A DNA stretch of 64,000 nucleotides from Sinohyriopsis cumingii (taxonomy: Eukaryota; Mollusca; Bivalvia; Unionida; Unionidae): assembly GCA_028554795.2 (NCBI GenBank), contig CM068841.1, forward strand, positions 25,229,308 to 25,293,307, read 5' to 3'. Shown piece by piece: positions 36,151 to 45,018 of this stretch. Below the pieces are notes generated by a model. That model searched no databases, was not told where the DNA came from, and was given only the letters and a program-made list of their open reading frames with translations. Numbering within the stretch: the first letter of the stretch is position 1; each line of letters starts with the position of its first letter. A program made the position numbers and the translations under genes.

Positions 36151-36161
36151 CGCCGGCCCTG
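35794..36161. mobile_element. hAT-type MITE, 8-bp target duplication
   Basis: The 368-base element begins CAGAGCCG and ends CGGCCCTG. Its subterminal words GGCGCCCTAGGC occur near both ends. Exact 8-base direct repeats ATTGATAG flank it at 35786-35793 and 36162-36169. Eight-base duplications and CAG-type ends fit the hAT superfamily. There is no transposase, so it is non-autonomous. Confidence 0.8.
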
Positions 36162-36835
36162 ATTGATAGTATTTAACGTCAAGTGAAATGATGTTATCTT
36201 AAACATTTTGTAGACAACATGCCAGTTAAAATTCGGGTAATTATGAACTATTGATTAAATAAGTATACAATGTTTTAAAAAAATCTTTCTTCACGCACAA
36301 CCAGAGATCACCTATATAGCTATTCAAAAAGCGCTAAGAAAAAATTAAATGTAATTAACATGTCAAGAAATGTTAAATATTTTCCTTGCAAATGTCACAT
36401 AATTTTGAGCACATGTAACGATCGGAACAGCAAAACGACTTGAAGGAAAATACCGTTGATATTCCGATTGCATAATTGCCGGGTTAAGCCGAGACGTAGC
36501 GATTGAAATCGAAGTCAGAAAAGACACATTCAATGAAAGAACCAATCACTGAAACAATTACTATCAAAAGTAGACCGGAAGTTGATCTGATCGTCTGCGT
36601 GTGGAGCACACGAAGCAGCGTCTCGCAAAGTTGGCCTGTCAGAATAAGTAAGGTTATTTAAATGATAATCGATGAAAAGTGTGGAGAGTCTTATTGACAG
36701 TGGTGTTCTCAAGGCTCGAAAATGTCACACTGCAAATGTATATGTATTTTGGACCAAAATCGGCACACCATATGGCAAGTTCATTACTTTTCAAACACTC
36801 GATACGCAATTGTAGTACAATAGCCTGACTCTACA

Positions 36836-37521
36836 TCCCCGTTTGTTTGTACCCCCCTACCGATTTCAAAAACGAGAACATTTAGTGTGATAAAAAGTGC
36901 ACAGAACTAAGTCAATTGAATCATTGATTTATAATATCTAACCTCACTTTGACCAGAATGACACTAATAATGGCATTTCATGTTTAACGGACTTTCCATA
37001 CTAACACGGCGCCATATTGCGTACGCTATAGGCTAGTTTATGTCCATCACACAATGTCGTAGTTCATCCTGTTCGTCAACTGCCGGATAATTCCGTAAAT
37101 TACATAACGTTGAGAGTTTGGAATTATATCCCTCTGCATACATGAACATAGAAATTTAACCGCTTGTTAAATCCACATGAAAAGCGTAGTTGTCATTTTC
37201 CTTTGCTTGATTCGACTGTGTAAATATCGGAAGCAGACGACTTATGTATGTACATCTTTAGTCGTGATACACCCCTTTGCTGAAAATGGACTTGTCCAAA
37301 AACTGGAAATGGATCCGAGCATGTCCGTCTATTACAATGAAAACTTCATTTAAGCATGAAACGCGCAGAAGACGAGGTGTTAGGGTCACTCTACTCAGAG
37401 TCAGATTAGAAATTATAAATCAATGAATGAATTGACTAAGTTCCTTGCACTTTTTATCACATTGAAGGTTTCCTTTATTTAAATCGATAGGGGGATACAA
37501 ACAAACGGGTTTGTAATATCA
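36836..37521. mobile_element. Foldback/MITE with about 120-bp inverted ends
   Basis: The left arm (about 36836-36960) starts CCCCGTTTGTTTGTACCCCC. It is matched in reverse by the right arm (about 37405-37521) ending in GGGGGATACAAACAAACGGG. Both arms share gtgataaaaagtgca and attgatttataat in register. Identity is about 80 percent by eye. No coding sequence lies between them. Parts of the same family flank the Polinton (next entries). Confidence 0.6.
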
Positions 37522-37661
37522 AACTAGGACTGATCACCAGTTTACGGGGTATAAACTTCTGGACTGCTACTTTTACACTAAAAGCTTCAATTTGGAGTGA
37601 AACGCACAGACGATAATGGTTTTAGAGCCTCCCTGTACATAATCAGGTTTGAAATTATAAA
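37522..37661. repeat. Left part of a repeat copy split by the Polinton-like element
   Basis: The sequence aagcttcaatttggagtgaaa...attataaaccaat resembles 37345-37425 inside the foldback element. Its continuation is found at 53053-53155 on the other side of the Polinton-like element. Confidence 0.5.
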
Positions 37662-37666
37662 CCAAT

Positions 37667-37965
37667 AGCAGCAGGGAGGGCGAATCCTACAAGCTACTTT
37701 TTTGAGACACCCCATCCACTGAAACTATTCCCGATAGAAGCGTTATTTCCATGAAATAACACTTTTATTCAGAAAACGAGACAAAAAAAAATGTCCTTGA
37801 AAATGCTTTGTATTTCCGCTGATATAACGCGAGTTACTTCAATAAATCCGACTCGTATCCGACATAATTTCCACGGTGAGGTATCATCGAAAAATCAGGT
37901 GTAGTTTGCGCCCCCTTGCTGCTCTGGGAAGACGAAGATTTCCAAGGAAACATTTTCATGTTAAC
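37667..37965 (+). repeat. Left terminal inverted repeat of the Polinton-like element
   Basis: These 299 bases are matched in reverse complement by 52749-53047, with about one mismatch seen by eye. The target duplication CCAAT lies just outside, at 37662-37666. The inner edge abuts the C-terminal end of the ATPase gene. Confidence 0.92.
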
Positions 37966-38629
37966 CATACAGTGTATCAAGTCCGATACGGTATCTTGTT
38001 CTGGGGTCGTGTAAATTTATTGTTACAAATCCATGCGGGGTTCTTTGAGCGCGACTAAAGAAATTTTTGAATTTATTTATGTCCATATCACCGCTACACC
38101 ATGTCTGATGAATGTTTCTCAGCGTGTGAACATCAACTCCATTAAACACCGCAAGAAGATTACAGTTGTCTCTAATTACTTTAGGAATTTGTGTATAACG
38201 CTGAGTAACATAAATCACATCAGTGTTTTTATGACGACCTCGTGAAAATATTCTTGCAGGATTTTTTTGCTTGTCCAGCATCACATCATCATACACTACT
38301 AGGTTATTTATTTCCCCGTTAAGGTCTTCCACGGACGGAGCTTCTTCAATATCAGTTATAAATTCAACTACTTCGTCGCCGTCTTCACTCAGCGCTTTTG
38401 CACTCTCATTAAAATCTTTTATAACATCATAACAACGTTGATCATCCACAGACGGAGCTATCAAGTATAGTTTGTCCCATTTCATCCACTTCATTATCAT
38501 GTTCAGTAGCAGTTGCGTTTTACCTGATCCTGACGGTCCTATGATGATCATTCTGATAGAATTTGGTAGCACGGAATTATGCTTGACTGGTTCTTTCCTT
38601 CGCGTCGCAGAAAAATCAGTGATCTCCAT
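37961..38629 (-). CDS. Packaging ATPase (FtsK/HerA, A32-like)
   Basis: The protein is about 222 residues from the ATG at 38629; the open frame continues upstream, but this ATG sits just before the conserved region. Walker A is IIGPSGSGKTQLLL near residues 28-41, and the Walker B-like NLVVYDDVM lies near residue 115. The middle and end (SRGRHKNTDVIYVTQRYTQIP, DNCNLLAVFNG) match the sensor part of A32-like ATPases of Polintons, adintoviruses and giant viruses. These motors push DNA into preformed capsids. It lies at the left end, convergent with the inverted repeat and divergent from the zinc-ribbon/PLA2 gene. Confidence 0.9.
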   Translation of the reverse strand: MEITDFSATRRKEPVKHNSVLPNSIRMIIIGPSGSGKTQLLLNMIMKWMKWDKLYLIAPSVDDQRCYDVIKDFNESAKALSEDGDEVVEFITDIEEAPSVEDLNGEINNLVVYDDVMLDKQKNPARIFSRGRHKNTDVIYVTQRYTQIPKVIRDNCNLLAVFNGVDVHTLRNIHQTWCSGDMDINKFKNFFSRAQRTPHGFVTINLHDPRTRYRIGLDTLYG

Positions 38630-38651
38630 TTGTATATAAAGAATAATAATT

Positions 38652-38918
38652 ATGGATTTATATTGTGTAAAGTGTAAGGCACGAACCCCTACAAACGACA
38701 TAACAACCATTACAACAAAAAATAACAGCCAAGCACTCTCTGGTAAGTGTGTGCGATGTGGCACAAAAAAATTTAGATTTCAAAAAAAAAGCCTGACAAA
38801 GTCAGCGGAGGTGACATCGCAGCAACCTTCGGACGACTTCCAGGTACCCCTTGGGCAAAGTATCCCGGAGAAAAGCATCTCCCAGGATACAATTACTGCG
38901 GTCCAGGGACCCGACTAG
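38652..38918 (+). CDS. Zinc-ribbon part preceding the PLA2 region
   Basis: The ORF opens MDLYCVKCKARTPT and has a second pair CVRCG, giving two CxxC pairs about 25 residues apart followed by basic KKFRFQKKS. In adintovirus-like elements a zinc-ribbon start of this type is commonly found with a phospholipase A2 domain, which lies next to it here (about 38841-39160). It starts 22 bases from the divergent ATPase gene, so the two probably share a promoter. Confidence 0.7.
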   Translation: MDLYCVKCKARTPTNDITTITTKNNSQALSGKCVRCGTKKFRFQKKSLTKSAEVTSQQPSDDFQVPLGQSIPEKSISQDTITAVQGPD

Positions 38919-39160
38919 ATATCAGACTTGATGAACAATCTAAACCAAAACCGGGAGAGTATCCGATAAACGCTATCGACGCAGCGTGTCACATACATGA
39001 TGTTGCTTATCGAAGTAAAGATCTACAAGACAGGCATATCGCGGATGTGAAATTAATTCATGCACTAAGCGCCATAAAAAATAAATCATTTAAGGAGTCA
39101 CTCGCTAATTGGTTAATAAGATCAGCGATAAAATCTAAATTAGCATTAGGCGCTGGATAA
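38841..39160 (+). CDS. Phospholipase A2 domain (parvovirus VP1-like)
   Basis: The region encodes YNYCGPGTRLDIRL, then PINAIDAACHIHDVAYRS, then a helical end LANWLIRSAIKSKLALGAG. YCGPG is the calcium loop and AACxxHDxAY the His-Asp catalytic helix of viral phospholipase A2, as in parvovirus VP1u and some adintoviruses. Such domains breach endosomal membranes during cell entry. The integrase gene starts 9 bases after it. The left limit is approximate; this is listed as a part and not joined with its neighbour. Confidence 0.8.
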
Positions 39161-39169
39161 TTAATAACA

Positions 39170-40144
39170 ATGGAAGCGATTTATTATTCCCCAATCGGAT
39201 ACTGGAGAGGTAACTCAGCAATTAATAAACTCGCCAGCGCAGCAAAAGTAACACGCAAGGTTGCCAAAAAATGGCTGTCAAAACAAGCAATATGGCAAAT
39301 CTACCTACCACCACCTCGACAAATCAATTTTGCACATTTTGATGTTAGTACCCCCAATGAAGTTCATCAGGCTGACATACTATTTCTTCCTCATGATACT
39401 GTCCGTAGAAAAATATACAAATACGCGCTAACAGTAGTTGATGTTGCTAGTAGATACAAAGAAGCAGAACCGTTAGCGACTAAAACAGCCGTTGAAGTTG
39501 CCTCTGCGTTTAAACGAATTTATCAGCGAGGACCTCTAAGCTGGCCCCGATTATTGCAAGTTGATCCTGGTAAAGAATTTCAGGGCGCGGTATCATCACT
39601 GACAAAGCAGCATAACGTTGTTATACGACGAGGGCATACTGAAATTCATCGGGATCAGGCAATTGTTGAGCGATTTAACCGAACACTCGCTGAGAGATTA
39701 TTCGGATACCAGTACGCGAGGGAATTCATTTACGATACGAGATCTCGTGAATGGGTTGCAAGACTGCCAAACGTGATAGCCGCACTGAATAATGAAATTA
39801 CCAGAACAACAAACATGAGACCTGTAAATGCAATCACAAAAAAATATATACCCGGCGTCGAACGTGGACATGTTTCAACGCAGCCAGTGACGCTAGCGTC
39901 CCCACTGCTGGGTAATGTCACCGTTAGGTATTTATACGAACCAGGCGAACTAGAAGGAGGAAAAAAAAGAGCAACCGATCCCACATGGAGTGTTACTACA
40001 CATAAGATATCCAGCATAACAAGATCAACTGGGAGAAACGCAATCTACAGATTAGATTCAACTGCTCCTCAGCGTGGATTCACACGCGAGCAACTTCAGG
40101 TGATTCCCACGGATACACAATTACCACCTCGATCACTTAAATAA
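39170..40144 (+). CDS. Retroviral-type (rve) DDE integrase
   Basis: The 324-residue protein has an N-terminal helical region with a KVTRKVAKKWL helix-turn-helix-like stretch. The DDE catalytic core follows: first Asp in HQADILFLPHD, second Asp in LLQVDPGKEFQG, Glu in DQAIVERFNRTLAERLF, with the last two about 35 residues apart as required. A C-terminal beta-rich tail ends GFTREQLQVIP, like the chromo-like tail of Polinton integrases. It would join the element's ends to target DNA, in line with the 5-bp duplication seen. It ends tail-to-tail with the helicase gene, with 8 bases of overlap. Confidence 0.92.
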   Translation: MEAIYYSPIGYWRGNSAINKLASAAKVTRKVAKKWLSKQAIWQIYLPPPRQINFAHFDVSTPNEVHQADILFLPHDTVRRKIYKYALTVVDVASRYKEAEPLATKTAVEVASAFKRIYQRGPLSWPRLLQVDPGKEFQGAVSSLTKQHNVVIRRGHTEIHRDQAIVERFNRTLAERLFGYQYAREFIYDTRSREWVARLPNVIAALNNEITRTTNMRPVNAITKKYIPGVERGHVSTQPVTLASPLLGNVTVRYLYEPGELEGGKKRATDPTWSVTTHKISSITRSTGRNAIYRLDSTAPQRGFTREQLQVIPTDTQLPPRSLK

Positions 40145-41585
40145 CTGCAGCAACACCTCTGCGTCGGTTACACTCAAGACAGGTCAACATCACATTTTCA
40201 CGTGTATGACCACGACTGCTATCTATTCTATCTACGGTAAATTGTCTTGGGTCGTTTTTCGAATACTGCCACAGCAATAAACAATTACAACTCGCGCAGT
40301 GATTATTCTGCTGTTGTTGTAATTGTATAATAAATGTTTCGTCGAGATCAAACTCTCTGCCATTTTTTTTGTCGCTCTGTTTGTAACCGGCTAATTTCTT
40401 TCTTATTGTATCATCAGCGATTGATCTGTTGATGCTGTCGTTGATAACATCATCTAATACAATTCTTTGTAACTGAGCTATCCTTCTTACTCTTGACACG
40501 GCTAAATAAACTAAATTTGACCACTCGATGCGATCATCAACAATCCAAACTGTTGTATCTGAAATAGTTAGTCCCTGCGAACTGTGGATGGTCATAGCGT
40601 ATCCTAGCGTCCACGGGGATTTGCTCATTTTCAGTGCCTGTTCAACAGCATCAACATCAACGATAACAATATCATTTAATACTAAATTTTGTTTTTCCGT
40701 CCCTGACGCAGTCAGGCGTCCTGGAATATCAACATCAATATTCTGCAATCGCGTATCAGCTGGTCTATAACACAACGGCACTGGCAACATGGGAAATTTC
40801 TTCTGATGTAACTGAAATAACTGCTGCTGAAGCGTGTCCCTGACTATCTTTCTACTTGCAACAATTAAATCATCTGGTTTCCACGTTTCCCAAAAGTCGC
40901 TCAGCTCCGTCTCTGGAATTATTTCACGCATTATCTCACACTGGACTTTATTGGTTTGTAGCCTGATCAGTGTCTTAAACTCTTTCAGCGTTTCATCGAG
41001 TGCTCTGTGATCGTTAGTTATTTCCTCATAATAATCTACAAAAGTTTTCAGCCACGTGTGTGGAGATTCACCTGTAAATGGCGGTGGTTGACCATGATCG
41101 CCGCACATCACCACTGCGGTATTTTTCTTTAGCAACCAATCCAGAAACTGTTTTAATGTATCCAACGGCACAGTGTCTATCTCATCCCAGATGATTTTCT
41201 CAGGGATATATTTCGTCCCCATCCGCGATGGTGTCCACGTACCACCACTGTATTTGAAAAAACTGTGATATGTGCAAGCTTTTACTTTGCGTTGTCTCAT
41301 CTCCCTGGCAAGTCTGTGTGTGGGTGTTAGCACAATCATGTCAGAGTTTCTAAATAATTCAATCGCTCGAGTTGTTTTACCAGAACCACCAGGCCCGTTC
41401 AGATAAACTGTTTTGTGTCTTGTAACAGGATCGTGCACCGGCGGCGACAACGACGTCGAAGGCATTTCTGCGCTGCGGTATTTATCTTCGATTGTCACAT
41501 CAGCCGATTCACAATATCCGTGTAACATTTCATTCTTTATTCTCCACGAGCCCCACGATGGATCATCCGATATAACATTATCCAA
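40137..41585 (-). CDS. SF1 (PIF1/RecD-like) helicase with C-terminal HNH domain
   Basis: Motifs in order: Walker A LNGPGGSGKTTRAIEL; motif Ia VLTPTHRLAREMR; Walker B-like KIIWDEIDTV; motif III VVMCGDHGQPPPF; motif VI region YAMTIHSSQGLTISD followed by LVYLAVSRVRR. At the C-terminus CASCNCLLLW, FTVDRIDSSRGHT and NVMLTCLECNRRRG form an HNH-type nuclease with two CxxC pairs. SF1 helicases unwind DNA at replication forks. It follows the polymerase directly on the same strand and both belong to one replication module. Helicase-HNH fusion is unusual for Polintons. The upper limit is that of the open stretch. Confidence 0.85.
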   Translation of the reverse strand: MDNVISDDPSWGSWRIKNEMLHGYCESADVTIEDKYRSAEMPSTSLSPPVHDPVTRHKTVYLNGPGGSGKTTRAIELFRNSDMIVLTPTHRLAREMRQRKVKACTYHSFFKYSGGTWTPSRMGTKYIPEKIIWDEIDTVPLDTLKQFLDWLLKKNTAVVMCGDHGQPPPFTGESPHTWLKTFVDYYEEITNDHRALDETLKEFKTLIRLQTNKVQCEIMREIIPETELSDFWETWKPDDLIVASRKIVRDTLQQQLFQLHQKKFPMLPVPLCYRPADTRLQNIDVDIPGRLTASGTEKQNLVLNDIVIVDVDAVEQALKMSKSPWTLGYAMTIHSSQGLTISDTTVWIVDDRIEWSNLVYLAVSRVRRIAQLQRIVLDDVINDSINRSIADDTIRKKLAGYKQSDKKNGREFDLDETFIIQLQQQQNNHCASCNCLLLWQYSKNDPRQFTVDRIDSSRGHTRENVMLTCLECNRRRGVAAVI

Positions 41586-41615
41586 CAGCGCTGAGTGTTT
41601 TTTATCGATATAAAA

Positions 41616-43619
41616 TTAATCCGTTGGAACTCTCACTGCGACAACAGGGAATCTATTAATCATCGACAACAAATTTATGGATACATAAGCTAGCATCGAA
41701 GATCTCAAATGTGTGTACTGAGATGATTCTCCGTCGATATAACTAAAAACAGTTCCTAGTTTTTCCCCGTTTGACAGAAACACATCTTCGCGGTTACAGA
41801 GTATGTTGTTCGTGGCTGCATCAGCGACAACAAGATCCAATTCAGCCTTGTCCATGATTAATCGACTGTGATGTTGTTTATGATCATACGCTCCACCTTG
41901 AGTGAATTTCCCTATTATTCTTCGTCCTAGATCTTTTGCTGTGCTTGCATCATTTTTGATAATATCGTCGATAGAAGTTTCTGGATATTCTCGTGACCAA
42001 TCTTCGATGACTTCTTGTGACGTAACCGGAGTTGGCAACCAAACTTCGGTTTGACGACAATAACATATAATCGCTTCGCTGACCGTCAGCGACAACAGTA
42101 TTCGACTGTCAAGCATGTATCGCAATAACACTATCGGTGCCCATCGCTTCTCAACGAAATGTCTGCCAAACCAAACATAACACACAGGATGTAAATCCTT
42201 AGCGAATTTAAACGACGACACACAAGCAAATCCGGTCAAGTCAAAATCAGGCAATGGTCCGTTTACAGCAACTCTTGTCATCGAGTTTGTAACGTGGCCA
42301 AACCGTTTAAAATATTCGCTGCATTCTCCACGCCCAAGGAAACTTCCTAGATAACACGCCGTCATGTCCACGGATATCATACCGCGGTGATCATATCGAG
42401 TATTCCACAAACCGCCGTGTCCGTATTCAACACAGCTCTGTTGGATATCCGCAAGAAAACTTTTCGGAGTTGGTCTCCATGAATTTCGTTCCCGGGCTAC
42501 ATGCGCGGCAACACCCGGGACAGTAAAACAGTGTGTCAGTAACGTATCAGTGTCCGTCGCATGATATTTTTCTGCGAGTTTTTTCATTTCGTGCTGTAAC
42601 GCCGCCGTTCTGTATATTTCCCCGTCGGGTCTCACAAACTGATTATATTCTCCATCTTCGCTCGAGAATAACCACACCGACACTGGATCGGTTTTACTTA
42701 TCCGATGAATACAATCAAACATATTTCCCGAGTAATACTTGACAACACGGTCTCGCGGAAATATCCTAACCTGGTCAGTCCAAGCGTGACTGTTATGATC
42801 GATAATATTTATTGAAGCTCCATTGCGATTATATTTTGACTCGTACAATACCGTACCGGTTAACGATGAAACCGTTATAGGAAATCTCAGCGAGCGTTCC
42901 AACGCGGCAACATCATTTATTGACGCTCCTGTATCCGCTACTCGTTTAGCCCATTCTGTTATTTTATTTTTTCTGATCTCGGTTAGACCATTTCCACGTG
43001 GTGCATTTTTAAAATGTTCCATTACTCGCTCAGCTACACAATTCATCCTTGACTCTGTCAACGGCGACACCCTCATCGGGGCGAGTTTATCGACACTTGG
43101 TTTCTTTATCGGATAAATTCCATAAACGACCGCGGTCACAGGATACGCTCTGGCATAATACGGTTTATCAATCCCAACAAGTACTCCCGGGTTTGAGTCT
43201 TTGCTCAACAAAATGGTTTTTCCGCGCGGATCAAGAACAGGGTCTAGTTTGTCTCTGATAATCCACTTTCGGGTTCCCTCGTCGCCGACTCCAACAATAA
43301 ATTTTATCTGCACGAAATATCTTCTATCGTCGAGATACTCAATTATATTACGCGCGATTGTATCGTTGATGGTACCATCAATGATGAAACTCAAGGAGTT
43401 TTCACGGGAAACTCTTCGAGGAGAAATGCTTTGCATTTCCGGGATAATTTTATACGAAGACCACGTGTGTGCGGCACCATCACGACGAAACTCTTCTTTG
43501 GCATCCTTGATAACACCAATTACCGTTGCCAACTCTCTTCGTCGACGATCAGTGGTTAACCGGTCAAGATCGAATCGACCGCCTGCGGGTTTTATTCTGG
43601 ATAGTCTTTCAAAACTCAT
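41616..43619 (-). CDS. Divergent DNA polymerase (family B-like)
   Basis: The 667-residue ORF lacks the usual N-terminal landmarks of protein-primed Polinton polymerases. In its C-terminal half VDMTACYLGSF resembles the metal-binding motif A (D-x-x-x-x-Y) and DLGRRIIGKFTQGG resembles motif B. The last part, YTHLRSSMLAYVSINLLSMI, resembles the helix before motif C. The N-terminal half (for example SWLF...GEYNQF and HCFTVPGVAAHVARERNSW) is not recognised. Position beside an SF1 helicase supports a replicative polymerase. The assignment to family B is tentative; other candidates are polymerases of Polinton-like viruses. It is part of a virus-like element with some breaks. Confidence 0.6.
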   Translation of the reverse strand: MSFERLSRIKPAGGRFDLDRLTTDRRRRELATVIGVIKDAKEEFRRDGAAHTWSSYKIIPEMQSISPRRVSRENSLSFIIDGTINDTIARNIIEYLDDRRYFVQIKFIVGVGDEGTRKWIIRDKLDPVLDPRGKTILLSKDSNPGVLVGIDKPYYARAYPVTAVVYGIYPIKKPSVDKLAPMRVSPLTESRMNCVAERVMEHFKNAPRGNGLTEIRKNKITEWAKRVADTGASINDVAALERSLRFPITVSSLTGTVLYESKYNRNGASINIIDHNSHAWTDQVRIFPRDRVVKYYSGNMFDCIHRISKTDPVSVWLFSSEDGEYNQFVRPDGEIYRTAALQHEMKKLAEKYHATDTDTLLTHCFTVPGVAAHVARERNSWRPTPKSFLADIQQSCVEYGHGGLWNTRYDHRGMISVDMTACYLGSFLGRGECSEYFKRFGHVTNSMTRVAVNGPLPDFDLTGFACVSSFKFAKDLHPVCYVWFGRHFVEKRWAPIVLLRYMLDSRILLSLTVSEAIICYCRQTEVWLPTPVTSQEVIEDWSREYPETSIDDIIKNDASTAKDLGRRIIGKFTQGGAYDHKQHHSRLIMDKAELDLVVADAATNNILCNREDVFLSNGEKLGTVFSYIDGESSQYTHLRSSMLAYVSINLLSMINRFPVVAVRVPTD
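43386..43438. repeat. Cluster of short palindromes inside the polymerase gene
   Basis: Three adjacent dyads are seen: GAAACTCAAGGAGTTTTC, GAAACTCTTCGAGGAG, and GAAATGCTTTGCATTTC. The last two, joined by GAGGAG, have the same composite form as the pair at 45561-45592. They lie within the N-terminal coding part. Confidence 0.75.
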
Positions 43620-43666
43620 TATTATAATTAAGACAAGTATTTAAATAGACAAATATATTATATATA

Positions 43667-43966
43667 ATGAACGGAAACTCAAAGAGTTTCTCATGCAAGT
43701 GGATCAAACTAAATTCATCAGCGCCGTGTAACAGACGTTGCAGAGGCGAATACTGTGGACAACATGCTCAACAGGTCCGCGGCGGGAGTCTAGGACCTAT
43801 ACCGTGTATCAGATGCGGCATTGGAGTACGAGGAAAAACGCAATTATGTTCAGCGTGTGGGGGAAAACGCTATCGAGAACTAAAACGGTATTATGATAAA
43901 AAATATCCAGCCTCGAACACTCTCTGTGAGCGTGATTACATAAATAAGTTTTCAGACAAATTATGA
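43667..43966 (+). CDS. Small cysteine-rich zinc-finger-like protein
   Basis: The 99-residue protein has Cys/His pairs CNRRCRGEYCGQH, CIRCG and LCSACG, which could form two zinc sites. It ends with a basic, tyrosine-rich tail (RELKRYYDKKY). The start codon lies 8 bases before a short palindrome (GAAACTC-AAA-GAGTTTC, 43674-43690) that encodes residues NSKSFS at its beginning. It is divergent from the polymerase gene; an AT-rich gap of 47 bases with tatata separates them. Function is unknown; a small regulatory or DNA-binding role is plausible. Confidence 0.65.
   Translation: MNGNSKSFSCKWIKLNSSAPCNRRCRGEYCGQHAQQVRGGSLGPIPCIRCGIGVRGKTQLCSACGGKRYRELKRYYDKKYPASNTLCERDYINKFSDKL
43674..43690. repeat. 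Palindrome in the start of the zinc-finger gene
   Basis: GAAACTC and GAGTTTC are separated by AAA. The unit is in frame and encodes NSKSF. It belongs to the same family as the dyads at 45.0-45.6 kb. Confidence 0.8.
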
Positions 43967-43994
43967 ATTAGACAAATGATTTGCTTATAGTATA

Positions 43995-44531
43995 ATGAAT
44001 CAAGAATTCGTCCCCGAACAAGAATTTGTTCCACATCCAACTATTCCAAATTATGAAGCGTCACACGATGGTACAGTCAGACACTGCCGGCGACGGAAAC
44101 CAATCGGTGTTGTATCCAATACCGGTTATCTAAAATTCCATGCTGGAGGAAAAGATTATCTCTGTCATCGTTTCGTCTATGAATGTTTCCATGGATTGAT
44201 CCCTAAGGGTCTTGTCGTTGACCACGTTGACGGGAATCCGACCAATAATGTCATAAACAATCTTCGGATGGTCACGCAACGCAAGAACTGCTTACTGGGT
44301 AACACAGGTCATTGTAAAACAGTTGGAAAACGGGCTGTTAAGTCTCGAAATACAGAGACGGGCCAAGAAATGATATTTCAATCAATGGCCGCAGCTGGCA
44401 AATATTTCGGTATTTGTCAACCTTCGGTACAACGAGTCGCAAATGGGATCTACAAAACAGCATTTTCAAAATCGCTCAAACAATATATTTCATTTTCCTA
44501 CATACAGCTTATCCTCGACGATAACTCGTAA
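43995..44531 (+). CDS. HNH homing-type endonuclease (NUMOD4-HNH-like)
   Basis: The 178-residue protein opens with a repeated EFVP word and a NUMOD4-like segment (NYEASHDGTVRH). The HNH core follows: HRFVYECFHGLIPKGLVVDHVDGNPTNNVINNLRMVT, here as HRFV, VDHVDG and NNLRMVT. The C-terminal part (FQSMAAAGKYFGICQPSVQRVANG) resembles a NUMOD1-type helix-turn-helix. Enzymes of this build are free-standing homing nucleases in phages and large DNA viruses that nick or cut specific sites. It stands 28 bases after the zinc-finger gene and 40 before the next gene. In an animal Polinton-like element it is unusual. Confidence 0.88.
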   Translation: MNQEFVPEQEFVPHPTIPNYEASHDGTVRHCRRRKPIGVVSNTGYLKFHAGGKDYLCHRFVYECFHGLIPKGLVVDHVDGNPTNNVINNLRMVTQRKNCLLGNTGHCKTVGKRAVKSRNTETGQEMIFQSMAAAGKYFGICQPSVQRVANGIYKTAFSKSLKQYISFSYIQLILDDNS

Positions 44532-44571
44532 ACACTCTCATGCAATTTAAAAATATAAAAAATATAATAAT

Positions 44572-45018
44572 ATGAATCACGAAAACATAAATGTCATAAT
44601 TGTTGAACTCGAAAAATTGCAACAGCGTGGTTTTAATATTTTACTAAACGCTGAAACAATTATGTCAGATTTTGAATCGTTGAATGAGCGCGCCGGCAAG
44701 AACAATCTCGCCGCGTGTTATAGGTTCATTAAAAATATACAGAATTACGTTTACGGGTCACTTGCGTCGATAACTGACGATCAGGTATCTGAATTCGTTC
44801 CACTGTGCGGCGCAGTTGAGAAGATCAGGCTTGGATTGTCACAACAATATGAGACTCGAAAATTAATCAACACCAGGGTACGACGGCTACAAGGTCACAT
44901 AAAGAATCTTGGAAACGCTAACACTTCCGAAAACTCTTCGAGTTTCGAAAACTCTTCGAGTTCTGACACGGAAGCGCCTACGGGTACTAGTGTTTGTGAC
45001 TCCGTCGACGAAGTATAA
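44572..45018 (+). CDS. Small helical protein with Ser/Glu-rich tail
   Basis: The 148-residue product is mostly helical (IIVELEKLQQRGFNILL, EKIRLGLSQQYETRKLI) with a low-complexity tail NTSENSSSFENSSSSDTEAP. The tail is partly encoded by two tandem copies of a palindrome (AAACTCTTCGAGTTT type). No family is recognised. It is the last plus-strand gene before the palindrome-rich non-coding stretch. Confidence 0.6.
   Translation: MNHENINVIIVELEKLQQRGFNILLNAETIMSDFESLNERAGKNNLAACYRFIKNIQNYVYGSLASITDDQVSEFVPLCGAVEKIRLGLSQQYETRKLINTRVRRLQGHIKNLGNANTSENSSSFENSSSSDTEAPTGTSVCDSVDEV
44929..44962. repeat. Tandem palindromes encoding the Ser-rich tail
   Basis: Two consecutive GAAAACTCTTCGAGTT units with a TTC spacer in each dyad lie in the coding sequence of the preceding gene. 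Confidence 0.75.
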
